A stretch of DNA of 64,000 nt from Chloroflexota bacterium (GTDB lineage: Bacteria > Chloroflexota > Dehalococcoidia > Lucifugimonadales > UBA3495). Under the pieces are notes generated by a model that saw only the letters and a program-made list of their open reading frames with translations, searched no databases and was not told the origin of the DNA. Of this stretch, positions 35,087 through 42,379 are shown in pieces; within the stretch, counting starts at the first letter, position 1; each line of letters opens with the position of its first letter. The translations under genes were made by a program, and so were the position numbers. Where the stretch lies: NCBI GenBank assembly GCA_026710825.1, contig JAPOQH010000020.1, positions 1 through 64,000 of the forward strand. The letters are read 5' to 3'.

Positions 35087-36109
35087 TCAGGGCGTGTTCA
35101 CGGGCCGCGTGACGGACCGACTGCTGCCCCAAGTGCTGATCAGACTAACGAATCCCCCTGCCATTCCCCCGCCCGGTAGCACCGTGATCCGGTCGGCATC
35201 TGCGACTACAGGTACCATCCGATCATGATCCAACTCGGATGCCATACGATGCCAGCGGATCCACTCGGCGGCGGGCAGTTGCGCTTTATCATGCAGGAAT
35301 TCTGCCACCTGCCTCCTGGACCAGCCGGCCTCAGCGATGTGCAGCATCGCCTCCGGGCTGATCACGCAGATCACCTCCGGCATGCCGGGCCCAAATGCCA
35401 GCATGGCGTGGGCTACCGTGGTCAGAAAATCGGCCGGATTCCGATCTCCATGCAGTGTAACTTGCAGCGGCGCCAGCGTCGCGTACGCGGTGACTGTCGT
35501 GGCATCGTCGCCGTAACCCAACTCCGACGTTAACGATGGCCACGGACTGACAGCGAGGTTTTCCGGAAAACAGAACGTGATCTTCCCCGGATGTCCGAAC
35601 GTGCTGTTGTCCATCACCACCGGCACCGAGCCGTAGTAATTCGCTTTGAACAGGTTCACCGCGCGACCGATGGCCGCATTTGGTCGACCCCCGTTGCCCA
35701 TCATTTCCACGCCGGCATTCATGCCGATCTTGTCCGCGTACGGACCGCTTACGACCGTAAGCACCGTGACGCCGTTGGTGGATGTGCTGCTTGCGTGCAG
35801 GTTGAACGAACGGTCCGTTATCGCCGATAACGACGCCAGCACCACCGTGAAGTGTTCCGGGAGGCAGCCCGCCATCACAGCGTTCACCGCTGCCTTGCCC
35901 GCGGTGAACCGTTTCTGCCTGATCACCTCGGTTCCCAGGTCATGGTCAGCGGAAACGCCAGCAAAGTCCAGCATTGCCTGGACCCTGTCCGGGGTCGGCG
36001 GAACGATCGGTAACCCATCGGTCAGGCCGTGATCAAAAAAATAATCCTGGGCCGCGCCCCAATCCTGAAATTCCAGGTGTCCGCCGGAGTTGGTATCGGT
36101 TGTTGTCAT
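35087..36109 (-). CDS. Conserved protein adjacent to the UGSC selenoprotein
   Basis: 340 aa, ATG 36109. It begins LEFQDWGAAQDYFFDHGLTDGLPIVPPT and contains repeated Gly-rich stretches (NGGRPNAAIGRAVNL, LPGGGMAGGF). No transmembrane segment and no recognised cofactor motif are seen. It contains few Cys residues (AGC, FCF, VIC), none in a CxxC. It lies 38 nt upstream of the UGSC ATG and 44 nt after the DnaC-like gene, in the same direction, so is likely cotranscribed with UGSC. It may work with it. I do not recognise a function. Confidence 0.75.
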   Translation of the reverse strand: MTTTDTNSGGHLEFQDWGAAQDYFFDHGLTDGLPIVPPTPDRVQAMLDFAGVSADHDLGTEVIRQKRFTAGKAAVNAVMAGCLPEHFTVVLASLSAITDRSFNLHASSTSTNGVTVLTVVSGPYADKIGMNAGVEMMGNGGRPNAAIGRAVNLFKANYYGSVPVVMDNSTFGHPGKITFCFPENLAVSPWPSLTSELGYGDDATTVTAYATLAPLQVTLHGDRNPADFLTTVAHAMLAFGPGMPEVICVISPEAMLHIAEAGWSRRQVAEFLHDKAQLPAAEWIRWHRMASELDHDRMVPVVADADRITVLPGGGMAGGFVSLISTWGSSRSVTRPVNTP

Positions 36110-36153
36110 TGGTTGGTCTCTCTCGCAAAAGTTCGAATGAAATGCCGACCGTT

Positions 36154-37557
36154 TTACCTGCGGCCGCCCTGCCGGTAGTCAGGCGCTTCTATTGGCAACT
36201 CTGTCACTACCAGCGGGTCCTGCAATCGCGACGCGATCCTCGGTCTAGTTGCAGCGATAGATTCTACCTGATGCGACGTGGTAATGATGGTGGGCAAGCG
36301 TTCCTCGTACCGGTATCCCATTATCTGAAACAACTTGTCCTCGGCGAACGGCGTGCTTCGTTCGGCTCCCATGTCATCCAGTACTAGCACATTCGCCGTC
36401 CTGATGCGGTCCAGCAGGTCGTCGTGAGTAACCGGACTGTCGGGGGCAAAGGTCGCCCGGAGGTAGTCCAACAGGTCTGCTACCGTGGCAAAGAATACCT
36501 CATCTCCCCGATCCTCTCGTTCAGCCGCCGTAGCCACCGCCAAGTGCGTTTTCCCAACCCCGTAGGGTCCGTGCAAACTGAGCCACCCGTCTGGATTTTC
36601 GGCCCAGCGCTGGACGTACGACTTCGCGGACTTCAGGCTCCGGACTTGGTGCTCGGCTAACCCACCGTTCCCGTGCGGCTTGAACGCGTCAAACGTCATC
36701 CGCTGCCTCATGTTGGGGGGAATCGCTCCCACGCTTCGACCTGATATCCCGCCAACCCTTCCCAACCGACATAGCGAGCCAAACCCGTCGGCTGAGTCCA
36801 GTCGTGTCCTGAGGAAATCGTCCAGGTGGTTCGGGTCCCCGCGCAGCGTGATCACTGTGGGCAATCGTTGCGAGTGCCGCCACGCCAAAAGCTGAAACAG
36901 TCGCTCTTGGCCCCATGGGCTGGACGGGCGAGACGGTACATCGTCCAGCACCAGCAGTTCCGCCTCCCGCACTTGGTCAAAGAGATCGACGAATCCCGCC
37001 TCGGAGTCATCGTCAAACCCTCCGCGCAAGTAGTCCAGCAGGTCCGTCGACGTGATGAACAGCGCCGCTTTGCCTTCCTGGATGCGTTGGTTGACTATCG
37101 CGGCGGCCAGGTAGGTTTTCCCGCTGCCGCTGGGACCCACGAATGTGATCCAGCCCATCGGATCCCGGGCGTATTTTTTGGCTGCATCAAACGCGCTGTT
37201 GTATGCAGACTCGTTGACGGATGCCCCGATCGGCCCGCTCGAGCTGGCGTTCGCGAATGTGCATTGGCGCAGGGCTCCTAGATTGCTGTATCGTTCGAGG
37301 GCTTCGACGCGACGCTCCCGGTCTGCATCAGACTCCTGGCACACGCATGGCGAAACCTTGCCAAAATCAGGATGCTCTACCGGTGCCGAGGATGCCAGCC
37401 ATCCGGTTCCCGCGCAAATGCTGCAACTATGCGTCGCCGTGCTCACCTGCAGCGGCGTCGGGTTCCCAGGGTAACCGTCCATGTCGGCGTCGGTAACTCT
37501 CCAGGTACCCCGTGCGGCTATCCTCCGCAGGATCGTGCCCAGGCTCTCCATCGTCAT
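36154..37557 (-). CDS. Tandem DnaC/IstB-like AAA+ protein with two ATPase domains
   Basis: 467 aa. A zinc-binding segment with C45, C48, C71 and C73 precedes two AAA+ ATPase domains. Domain 1 has Walker A GPSGSGKT (141-148) and Walker B LLVLDDVP (201-208). Domain 2 has Walker A GPYGVGKT (330-337) and Walker B VLVLDDMG (390-397), with RIASRLQDP (440-448) as arginine finger. In domain 1 that element is degenerate (LRTRLDS). DnaC-type loaders have one AAA+ domain; here there are two. Position after dnaD and dnaB supports helicase loading at replication start. It overlaps dnaD by 131 nt. Confidence 0.82.
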   Translation of the reverse strand: MTMESLGTILRRIAARGTWRVTDADMDGYPGNPTPLQVSTATHSCSICAGTGWLASSAPVEHPDFGKVSPCVCQESDADRERRVEALERYSNLGALRQCTFANASSSGPIGASVNESAYNSAFDAAKKYARDPMGWITFVGPSGSGKTYLAAAIVNQRIQEGKAALFITSTDLLDYLRGGFDDDSEAGFVDLFDQVREAELLVLDDVPSRPSSPWGQERLFQLLAWRHSQRLPTVITLRGDPNHLDDFLRTRLDSADGFGSLCRLGRVGGISGRSVGAIPPNMRQRMTFDAFKPHGNGGLAEHQVRSLKSAKSYVQRWAENPDGWLSLHGPYGVGKTHLAVATAAEREDRGDEVFFATVADLLDYLRATFAPDSPVTHDDLLDRIRTANVLVLDDMGAERSTPFAEDKLFQIMGYRYEERLPTIITTSHQVESIAATRPRIASRLQDPLVVTELPIEAPDYRQGGRR

Positions 37558-38254
37558 GGCGTCGTTCTCGCTGCGTTCCCTGTGCGCCCACCGAAGTTAC
37601 CGGTTTGCCCTCTTGTAGCCACCGCCGCAGGATAGCATGAACATACCCCCAGCTACGCACATTTTGCCCGGACGCGATGCTGAAAGCCTCTTCGATCCAG
37701 CTCGTCGGGTACTGGTCCTCAGCCGCTCGTAACTGCTCCGCCATCCCATGGCCAAATGTTCCGATGTGCGTTTCATAGAGGGCGAATATGTTAGCACGCG
37801 ATTCCTGGGCGGATGGCAGGCCCGCTGTTTCAACTTCCTCTGGAAGTGATGCGACTCCGGTGATGGCCGAGGGTTCCAATGCTGTGAATCCGCTTCGCGC
37901 CAGGTGCTCTGCCGTCCGTTCGTCGTTGAACCAAATGCGCGTATCGCCCTGGACCTGAACGGCGACCAACATTCCCCTCAGTAACGATCCGGCCAACGCA
38001 TTCCGTATCGATTCGTCGGTGCCCAGACCCGACACCCGTCGCAACGTTCCGTCGTCCAGCACGTATTCCAGGGAAACCGACGGAGGTGTACCACCGCGCA
38101 CCGGCTCCGGACCCAATAACGCTACTACCCGGAGAGCGACTTTCAACTCCGCAGGATCATCAACCTCCGCCAGCCAATGGTCCAGCGCCACTGCCGGCAC
38201 CGGTATGCGTCGGGCGTTTCGCGGAATCTCTCGAGGACGCCCGGTTTGGGCCAT
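37427..38254 (-). CDS. DnaD-like replication initiation protein
   Basis: 275 aa. A central segment (FALYETHIGTFGHGMAEQL, then SWIEEAFSIASGQN and SWGYVHAILRRWLQEG) matches the DnaD/DnaB2 C-terminal domain of primosome proteins in Firmicutes and Chloroflexota. The N-terminal half looks like a winged helix. It starts at ATG 38254, exactly one base after the dnaB stop. The 3' end is overlapped by the DnaC-like gene. Together with dnaB and the tandem AAA+ gene it gives a helicase-loading cassette. Confidence 0.8.
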   Translation of the reverse strand: MAQTGRPREIPRNARRIPVPAVALDHWLAEVDDPAELKVALRVVALLGPEPVRGGTPPSVSLEYVLDDGTLRRVSGLGTDESIRNALAGSLLRGMLVAVQVQGDTRIWFNDERTAEHLARSGFTALEPSAITGVASLPEEVETAGLPSAQESRANIFALYETHIGTFGHGMAEQLRAAEDQYPTSWIEEAFSIASGQNVRSWGYVHAILRRWLQEGKPVTSVGAQGTQRERRHDDGEPGHDPAEDSRTGYLESYRRRHGRLPWEPDAAAGEHGDA

Positions 38255-39640
38255 CTACGCCACCGATTCTTCGTAGCGCATCAACTCGTCGAACCTCATC
38301 AGGGTGTCCCTGAAATACAGATGCAAGCTCCCGGTCGGACCATGCCGGTGCTTGGCAACGATCACTTCGGCGATATTTCGGGGAAACGGCCTGCCCGGGG
38401 CATGCTGTTCCCACTCCTCTTCGGTAAAATTCCGGTCCTCCCGGTAGATGAACATCACCACGTCCGCATCTTGTTCGATGCTCCCGCTGTCCCGCAGGTC
38501 GGATAGTTGTGGGCGGTGGCCGGGACGATTTTCAACCACCCTGCTCAACTGGGAACAGGTGAAAACCGGTACTTCCAGATCTCGCGCTATCGCTTTCAAG
38601 GAGCGTGAGATTTCGCTGATCTCCTGCACCCTGTTTTCGCCATACCCCCGCCTGCTGCCCTGACCTTCCACCAACTGCAGATAGTCAACCACCAGGAAAT
38701 CCAGGCCAAGTTCCAGTTTGAGGCGTTGAGCCTTGCTTCGCATCTCCATAGTTGTCTGGAACGGGGTATCGTCGATGTAAATTGGCAATCCGGAAAGTAC
38801 GCCCACTGCGTTCGCAATCACGCTTTCCTCTTGCTCGGACAGCAAGCCTAGGCGCAGCCGATGGGAGTCAACTCCCGACTCCCCCACCAATATCCGCATC
38901 GCCACCTGCTCGCGGCTCATTTCCAGGCTGAATATGCCGCACACGTAGCCATTCTTGGCCGCGTTCACGCAGATGTTCAAGGCCAGGCTGCTCTTGCCAA
39001 GCCCCGGCCGCGCGCCCACGATCAGCAGGTCTGATCGTTGCATCCCGCCCAGCAGGCTGTCCAGGTCGCTGTAACCGCTCTGCAGGGGAGGTTTGTCCGT
39101 TAGCGAAACGTCCCCGATGTCCCCCTGCAGGTACACGTCCAGCACGGAACTGAGCGGGACAAACCCGCGCTCTGTGTTCGCTGGCTGTACGCTGAACAGC
39201 ACGTCCACCGCACGACGCATCGTTTCCTCGGCATCATCCGAGTCTTCAAACCCGATCTCGGCGATACGGTTGCCGGCCGCTATTAGCCGTCGCTTGGCTG
39301 CGGTGTCGGCAACGATGCCAGCGTAATACTCCACGTTCACCGACGTCGGAGTGTCGGCGATCAACTGACCCAGGTACGGCAGACCGCCCACTTCGTCAAG
39401 GCGGTCTCGTTGTTGCAACTCGCGCGCTACCGTTATTTGGTCAATGCCATCGCCCCGCTGCGATACGGCCACGCACGCGTCGAAGCAAAACTGATTCCGC
39501 GCCCGGTGAAAATCCTCGGACTTGATGATTGGCAGTGCTCGGTGCAGCGCATCGCCGTCGATCAGCAATCCGCCTAGAACTGCTGCCTCTGCGTCGTGGT
39601 CGTAGGGCAGCTGCCGCTCTGTGTACTGCGCGACAACCAC
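38255..39640 (-). CDS. dnaB: Replicative DNA helicase
   Basis: 461 aa, GTG start. Walker A GARPGLGKSSLAL and Walker B region LDFLVVDYLQLV plus the N-terminal AEAAVLGGLLIDGDAL identify DnaB. It unwinds DNA at the fork as a hexamer. It starts 6 nt after the rplI stop, an arrangement common in bacteria. Confidence 0.96.
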   Translation of the reverse strand: MVVAQYTERQLPYDHDAEAAVLGGLLIDGDALHRALPIIKSEDFHRARNQFCFDACVAVSQRGDGIDQITVARELQQRDRLDEVGGLPYLGQLIADTPTSVNVEYYAGIVADTAAKRRLIAAGNRIAEIGFEDSDDAEETMRRAVDVLFSVQPANTERGFVPLSSVLDVYLQGDIGDVSLTDKPPLQSGYSDLDSLLGGMQRSDLLIVGARPGLGKSSLALNICVNAAKNGYVCGIFSLEMSREQVAMRILVGESGVDSHRLRLGLLSEQEESVIANAVGVLSGLPIYIDDTPFQTTMEMRSKAQRLKLELGLDFLVVDYLQLVEGQGSRRGYGENRVQEISEISRSLKAIARDLEVPVFTCSQLSRVVENRPGHRPQLSDLRDSGSIEQDADVVMFIYREDRNFTEEEWEQHAPGRPFPRNIAEVIVAKHRHGPTGSLHLYFRDTLMRFDELMRYEESVA

Positions 39641-39646
39641 GCCAGA

Positions 39647-40096
39647 CTACTCCTCTAAAGTCGCGACGACGTTCACTGTGGCGCGGATTTCGCTGGACAG
39701 GTTCAGCACCACTTCATATTCTCCAGGCTCGCGTATGGGCTCGACGGAGTTCGTGATGCGCCGGTCAATTTCGCGGTCGAGCATCTCACCCAGGGCGTCG
39801 GCTATCCGGGCCCCGCTGATGGCTCCATAGTATCGACCAGTGGGAGTAACCCGGCCATGGATGGTTACGGTTAGGTTGTCCAGCGCCTCGGCGAGTTCTT
39901 CGACTACGTGAGTTTCTCTCGCCCGCTCTGCGTCGCCTACCGCCTTGACTTTGTCCAGGCGTTTCATCGTTTCGTCTGTGGCGATCTCAGCGAACCCTTT
40001 GGGCAGAAGGTAGTTGCGGGCGTATCCACGCGAAACCCGTTTGACCTCTCCCGCTCTGGCTTTGTCGGGAACGTCCCTCAAAAATAACATCAGCAT
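39647..40096 (-). CDS. rplI: 50S ribosomal protein L9
   Basis: 149 aa. KRVSRGYARNYLLPKGFAEIA is the L9 signature. The start at ATG 40096 gives MLMLFLRDVPDK; ATG 40090 is also possible. The C-terminal domain is complete. First gene of the rplI-dnaB-dnaD-dnaC run. Confidence 0.94.
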   Translation of the reverse strand: MLMLFLRDVPDKARAGEVKRVSRGYARNYLLPKGFAEIATDETMKRLDKVKAVGDAERARETHVVEELAEALDNLTVTIHGRVTPTGRYYGAISGARIADALGEMLDREIDRRITNSVEPIREPGEYEVVLNLSSEIRATVNVVATLEE

Positions 40097-40193
40097 TTGA
40101 ATCAGTTTCTCCGTGAACCTTTAGCCAGTGCATTCCCGGCCTCGGGATCGAATTTGCATTACGCGCGGCCTCGGTGGGCCACCGCGCATACCG

Positions 40194-40221
40194 ATTATAG
40201 ACTACGCCGCAACGCGGGCAA
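40194..40221 (-). promoter_or_regulatory. Promoter of the rplI-dnaB-dnaD unit
   Basis: On the minus strand TTGCCC (40221-40216), a 16-nt spacer, then perfect TATAAT (40199-40194). The leader of about 95 nt holds a GCGCGG/CCGCGC hairpin (about 40163-40188). Confidence 0.65.
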
Positions 40222-40256
40222 ACAATTGGTCGCCAGGAAACATAAAAATCTTCGTT

Positions 40257-41186
40257 TCAAACCATGAATACCGGCGAATCGTCTCGGTTGATTCTGGTCT
40301 CGCCTGCGATGCCATCCCGAATGTGTCTGGGCAGCGCAAACATCGCGGCATGGGTTTCGCCGTCGTAGTGGCGAAGCTCCTTCGTGATTCGCGTGGCGGC
40401 CCGCAGGTCGATCTCGTCGGGAGTCAATGCAGTGAACGGCTCATCGGAGGCCATTCCGAAACCCCAAAGGGTGATGAAAGAAGGTACGTGCGCTTGGTAG
40501 GATTGCGAGTGTTCGAACAGGTTTCCCAGCGTGTTTATGATCGTGGTGAAGCACTCGTGCAGGCTGAGGTACCCGGCCGGTCCGGACTGAGTAACCAGAA
40601 TGCCTCCCGGTTTCAAACGGGCCCGGGCGATGTTGTAATACTCCTCGGTGTAGAGCAGGTAAGCCGGGCCTCCCTCCAGCGGGTCAACTAGGTCCATGAT
40701 CATGACATCGTATTGTCGGCTGTCAGTTTCAAGAAACTTGCGTGCATCGTCGTGTATCAACGTGGTGCGAACGTCCTCAAACGCGCCCTGGTGATGCTGC
40801 GGCAGGTGTTCACGGCACAATTGGACCACCTGCTCGTCCAGGTCGACCATTACCACGCTGTCCACGGTGTTGTGGGCCAGGGTCTCTCGCAGGGTGCCGC
40901 CCTCTCCTCCTCCGCCAATGAAAACCGACCGCGGCTCAGGATGCATTAGCATCGCCGGGTGCACTAACGATTCGTGGTAAATGTGCTCATCCCGTTCGGT
41001 CGACTGGGTTTTCCCGTCCAACAGGAGGCTGCGCCCGTAAACCTCCGAATGCACGACTTCCACCCGTTGAAAACCAGTGTGCCCCGAATATAGAACGTCG
41101 TCGACCTTCAGCATGATTGCCAGGTCGGGCATAACCGTCTCGATCACCCACTTCCCGGTGATCTCTTCCATGGGATAACTGGCCAC
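40257..41186 (-). CDS. speE: Polyamine aminopropyltransferase, ACL5/thermospermine-synthase-like
   Basis: 309 aa from GTG 41186; ATG 41171 would shorten it by five. GGGGEGGTLRE is the decarboxylated-SAM site, VDLDEQVVQLCREHLP the next, and DLVDPLEGGPAYLLYT holds the catalytic Asp. That last segment and the tail (MASDEPFTALTPDEIDLR) resemble plant ACL5-type thermospermine synthases more than SpeE. The gene is 73 nt behind speD, so the pair supplies decarboxylated SAM and the transfer step. Product (spermidine versus a branched or thermospermine-type amine) not certain. Confidence 0.88.
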   Translation of the reverse strand: MASYPMEEITGKWVIETVMPDLAIMLKVDDVLYSGHTGFQRVEVVHSEVYGRSLLLDGKTQSTERDEHIYHESLVHPAMLMHPEPRSVFIGGGGEGGTLRETLAHNTVDSVVMVDLDEQVVQLCREHLPQHHQGAFEDVRTTLIHDDARKFLETDSRQYDVMIMDLVDPLEGGPAYLLYTEEYYNIARARLKPGGILVTQSGPAGYLSLHECFTTIINTLGNLFEHSQSYQAHVPSFITLWGFGMASDEPFTALTPDEIDLRAATRITKELRHYDGETHAAMFALPRHIRDGIAGETRINRDDSPVFMV

Positions 41187-41258
41187 GTTTCAACCTTTTT
41201 GAGATCGTCCGGGTTTCCCTGGGACTGCTTCGACCGGCGAACCGATCCGACTAGGAAG

Positions 41259-41648
41259 TCAGCTGACCAGCGGGGCCGGTTCCAAATCGACGACTCGCGT
41301 TCCGTTTAAACCCCTGCGGATTTGGGTTATCTGCGGATCCTGGCATCGGAGCGCTGCGATGATCGATTCCGCCGCCCGATCCGGCATGTTCTGGTCGCCG
41401 CAAGTAAAGATATCCGCCGCCGCGTATCCCAACTCCGGCCAGGTGTGTATGGAGATGTGGGATTCGGCGATGGATAGGATGCCGGTCACGCCCTGTGGCG
41501 CAAACTGGTGAAATGATTCCCCAACGACGTGCGCGCCCACTTGGCTCGCCACGCTCAACAATTCTTCGCGTATGTACCGCAGATCATCCAACAGTTGGGG
41601 ATCGCAATCTCTGAGTTCCAACAGCACATGCGTACCTAGTACATTCAA
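41259..41648 (-). CDS. speD: S-adenosylmethionine decarboxylase proenzyme
   Basis: 129 aa, ATG 41648. The self-cleavage site is ESHISIHTWPE, between E62 and S63 so that Ser63 becomes the pyruvoyl group. The proton-donor Cys83 is in FTCGD. Class 1B size. Makes the aminopropyl donor for speE downstream. Confidence 0.95.
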   Translation of the reverse strand: MNVLGTHVLLELRDCDPQLLDDLRYIREELLSVASQVGAHVVGESFHQFAPQGVTGILSIAESHISIHTWPELGYAAADIFTCGDQNMPDRAAESIIAALRCQDPQITQIRRGLNGTRVVDLEPAPLVS

Positions 41649-41724
41649 TCACCCTTTCCTCCGTGTGAGTTGGCCATCCCGGAGACGACGCGAAAAAGCC
41701 CGTTTGAGAGAATGGCAGGCAACG

Positions 41725-41753
41725 ATTGTACTCAAACTCCCTGCGCTATTCAA
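41725..41753 (-). promoter_or_regulatory. Sigma70 promoter of speDE
   Basis: Minus strand TTGAAT (41753-41748), 17-nt spacer, TACAAT (41730-41725). The speD ATG lies 77 nt downstream. Confidence 0.7.
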
Positions 41754-41809
41754 GCACATCGACCGGGTCCCCAGGCCTTTCGATCATTGTTCGTTTACAA
41801 TGTAATTCG

Positions 41810-41834
41810 CTCATCCTGAGCCTGTCGAAGGACT
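41810..41834. repeat. Widespread intergenic repeat fragment
   Basis: Contains TCCTGAGCCTGTCGAAGGA, a short sequence that from my general experience recurs in intergenic regions of many bacterial genomes. Only one copy was seen in this window. It is probably a piece of a mobile palindromic repeat. Confidence 0.4.
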
Positions 41835-42379
41835 AATGGACGGCGATAGACACAAAAACACGGTGCGGTCCGGCGCGTTCGGTATGGAAATTGGGGCAGT
41901 CGAATGGCCTTGATCGGGTCGCTACCCTCGGTCATTTTTTTCACGCATATCGGCGTTCAGGCGGCGCACCGTTGCCCTGACCCGACGACCACGCCTGAAA
42001 AATCCTGTCCAACATCTGGCGCGAATACGACGGCGCTGCGCTATCGCTCCGGCATCCGCCGCGGACGCTCTTGACGCCCGACATGGAAGGCAACGCGAGC
42101 CTGCCATGAAACGTTGCAGGTCTGTCTCGTATCCAACGCGATCCCGAGCGGTAGGGGACAGTTAATCCAAAATTGGCTATCGACTTTTAATCAATTTTCA
42201 AAATCATCGAAAAATGGCTCGTTGCTGGAGTCGCTTTGGGTTCTTGCATTGGCCCTATGTTGTATAATGGCGGAAACGCCGTAGTAACATGACTTTGAGC
42301 CCCGCTTGTCCCCTCCAAATACGGTCTACGTGAATCTAAATCAGGGTCTCTCCCCCGTCATTTGGTTTTAGGAGAACGT
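41835..42379. other. Gene-free region before the radical SAM gene
   Basis: No supported gene; the open frame on the minus strand (41922-42107) has Arg-rich random composition. A locally AT-rich patch lies at 42175-42270 and a TATAAT at 42263-42268, likely the promoter of the radical SAM gene. GGGGACAGTTAAT (about 42157) resembles the flanks of some transposon relics; no transposase is seen. Confidence 0.45.

Noticed and set aside
35087-35089. TGA stop of the UGSC-neighbour gene as a further selenocysteine codon
   Set aside because: Read-through gives only 13 more codons of low-complexity sequence ending before the UGSC start, and no motif surrounds it.
41922-42107. 61-residue minus-strand ORF before the radical SAM gene
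   Set aside because: Arg-rich random composition, no ribosome site.
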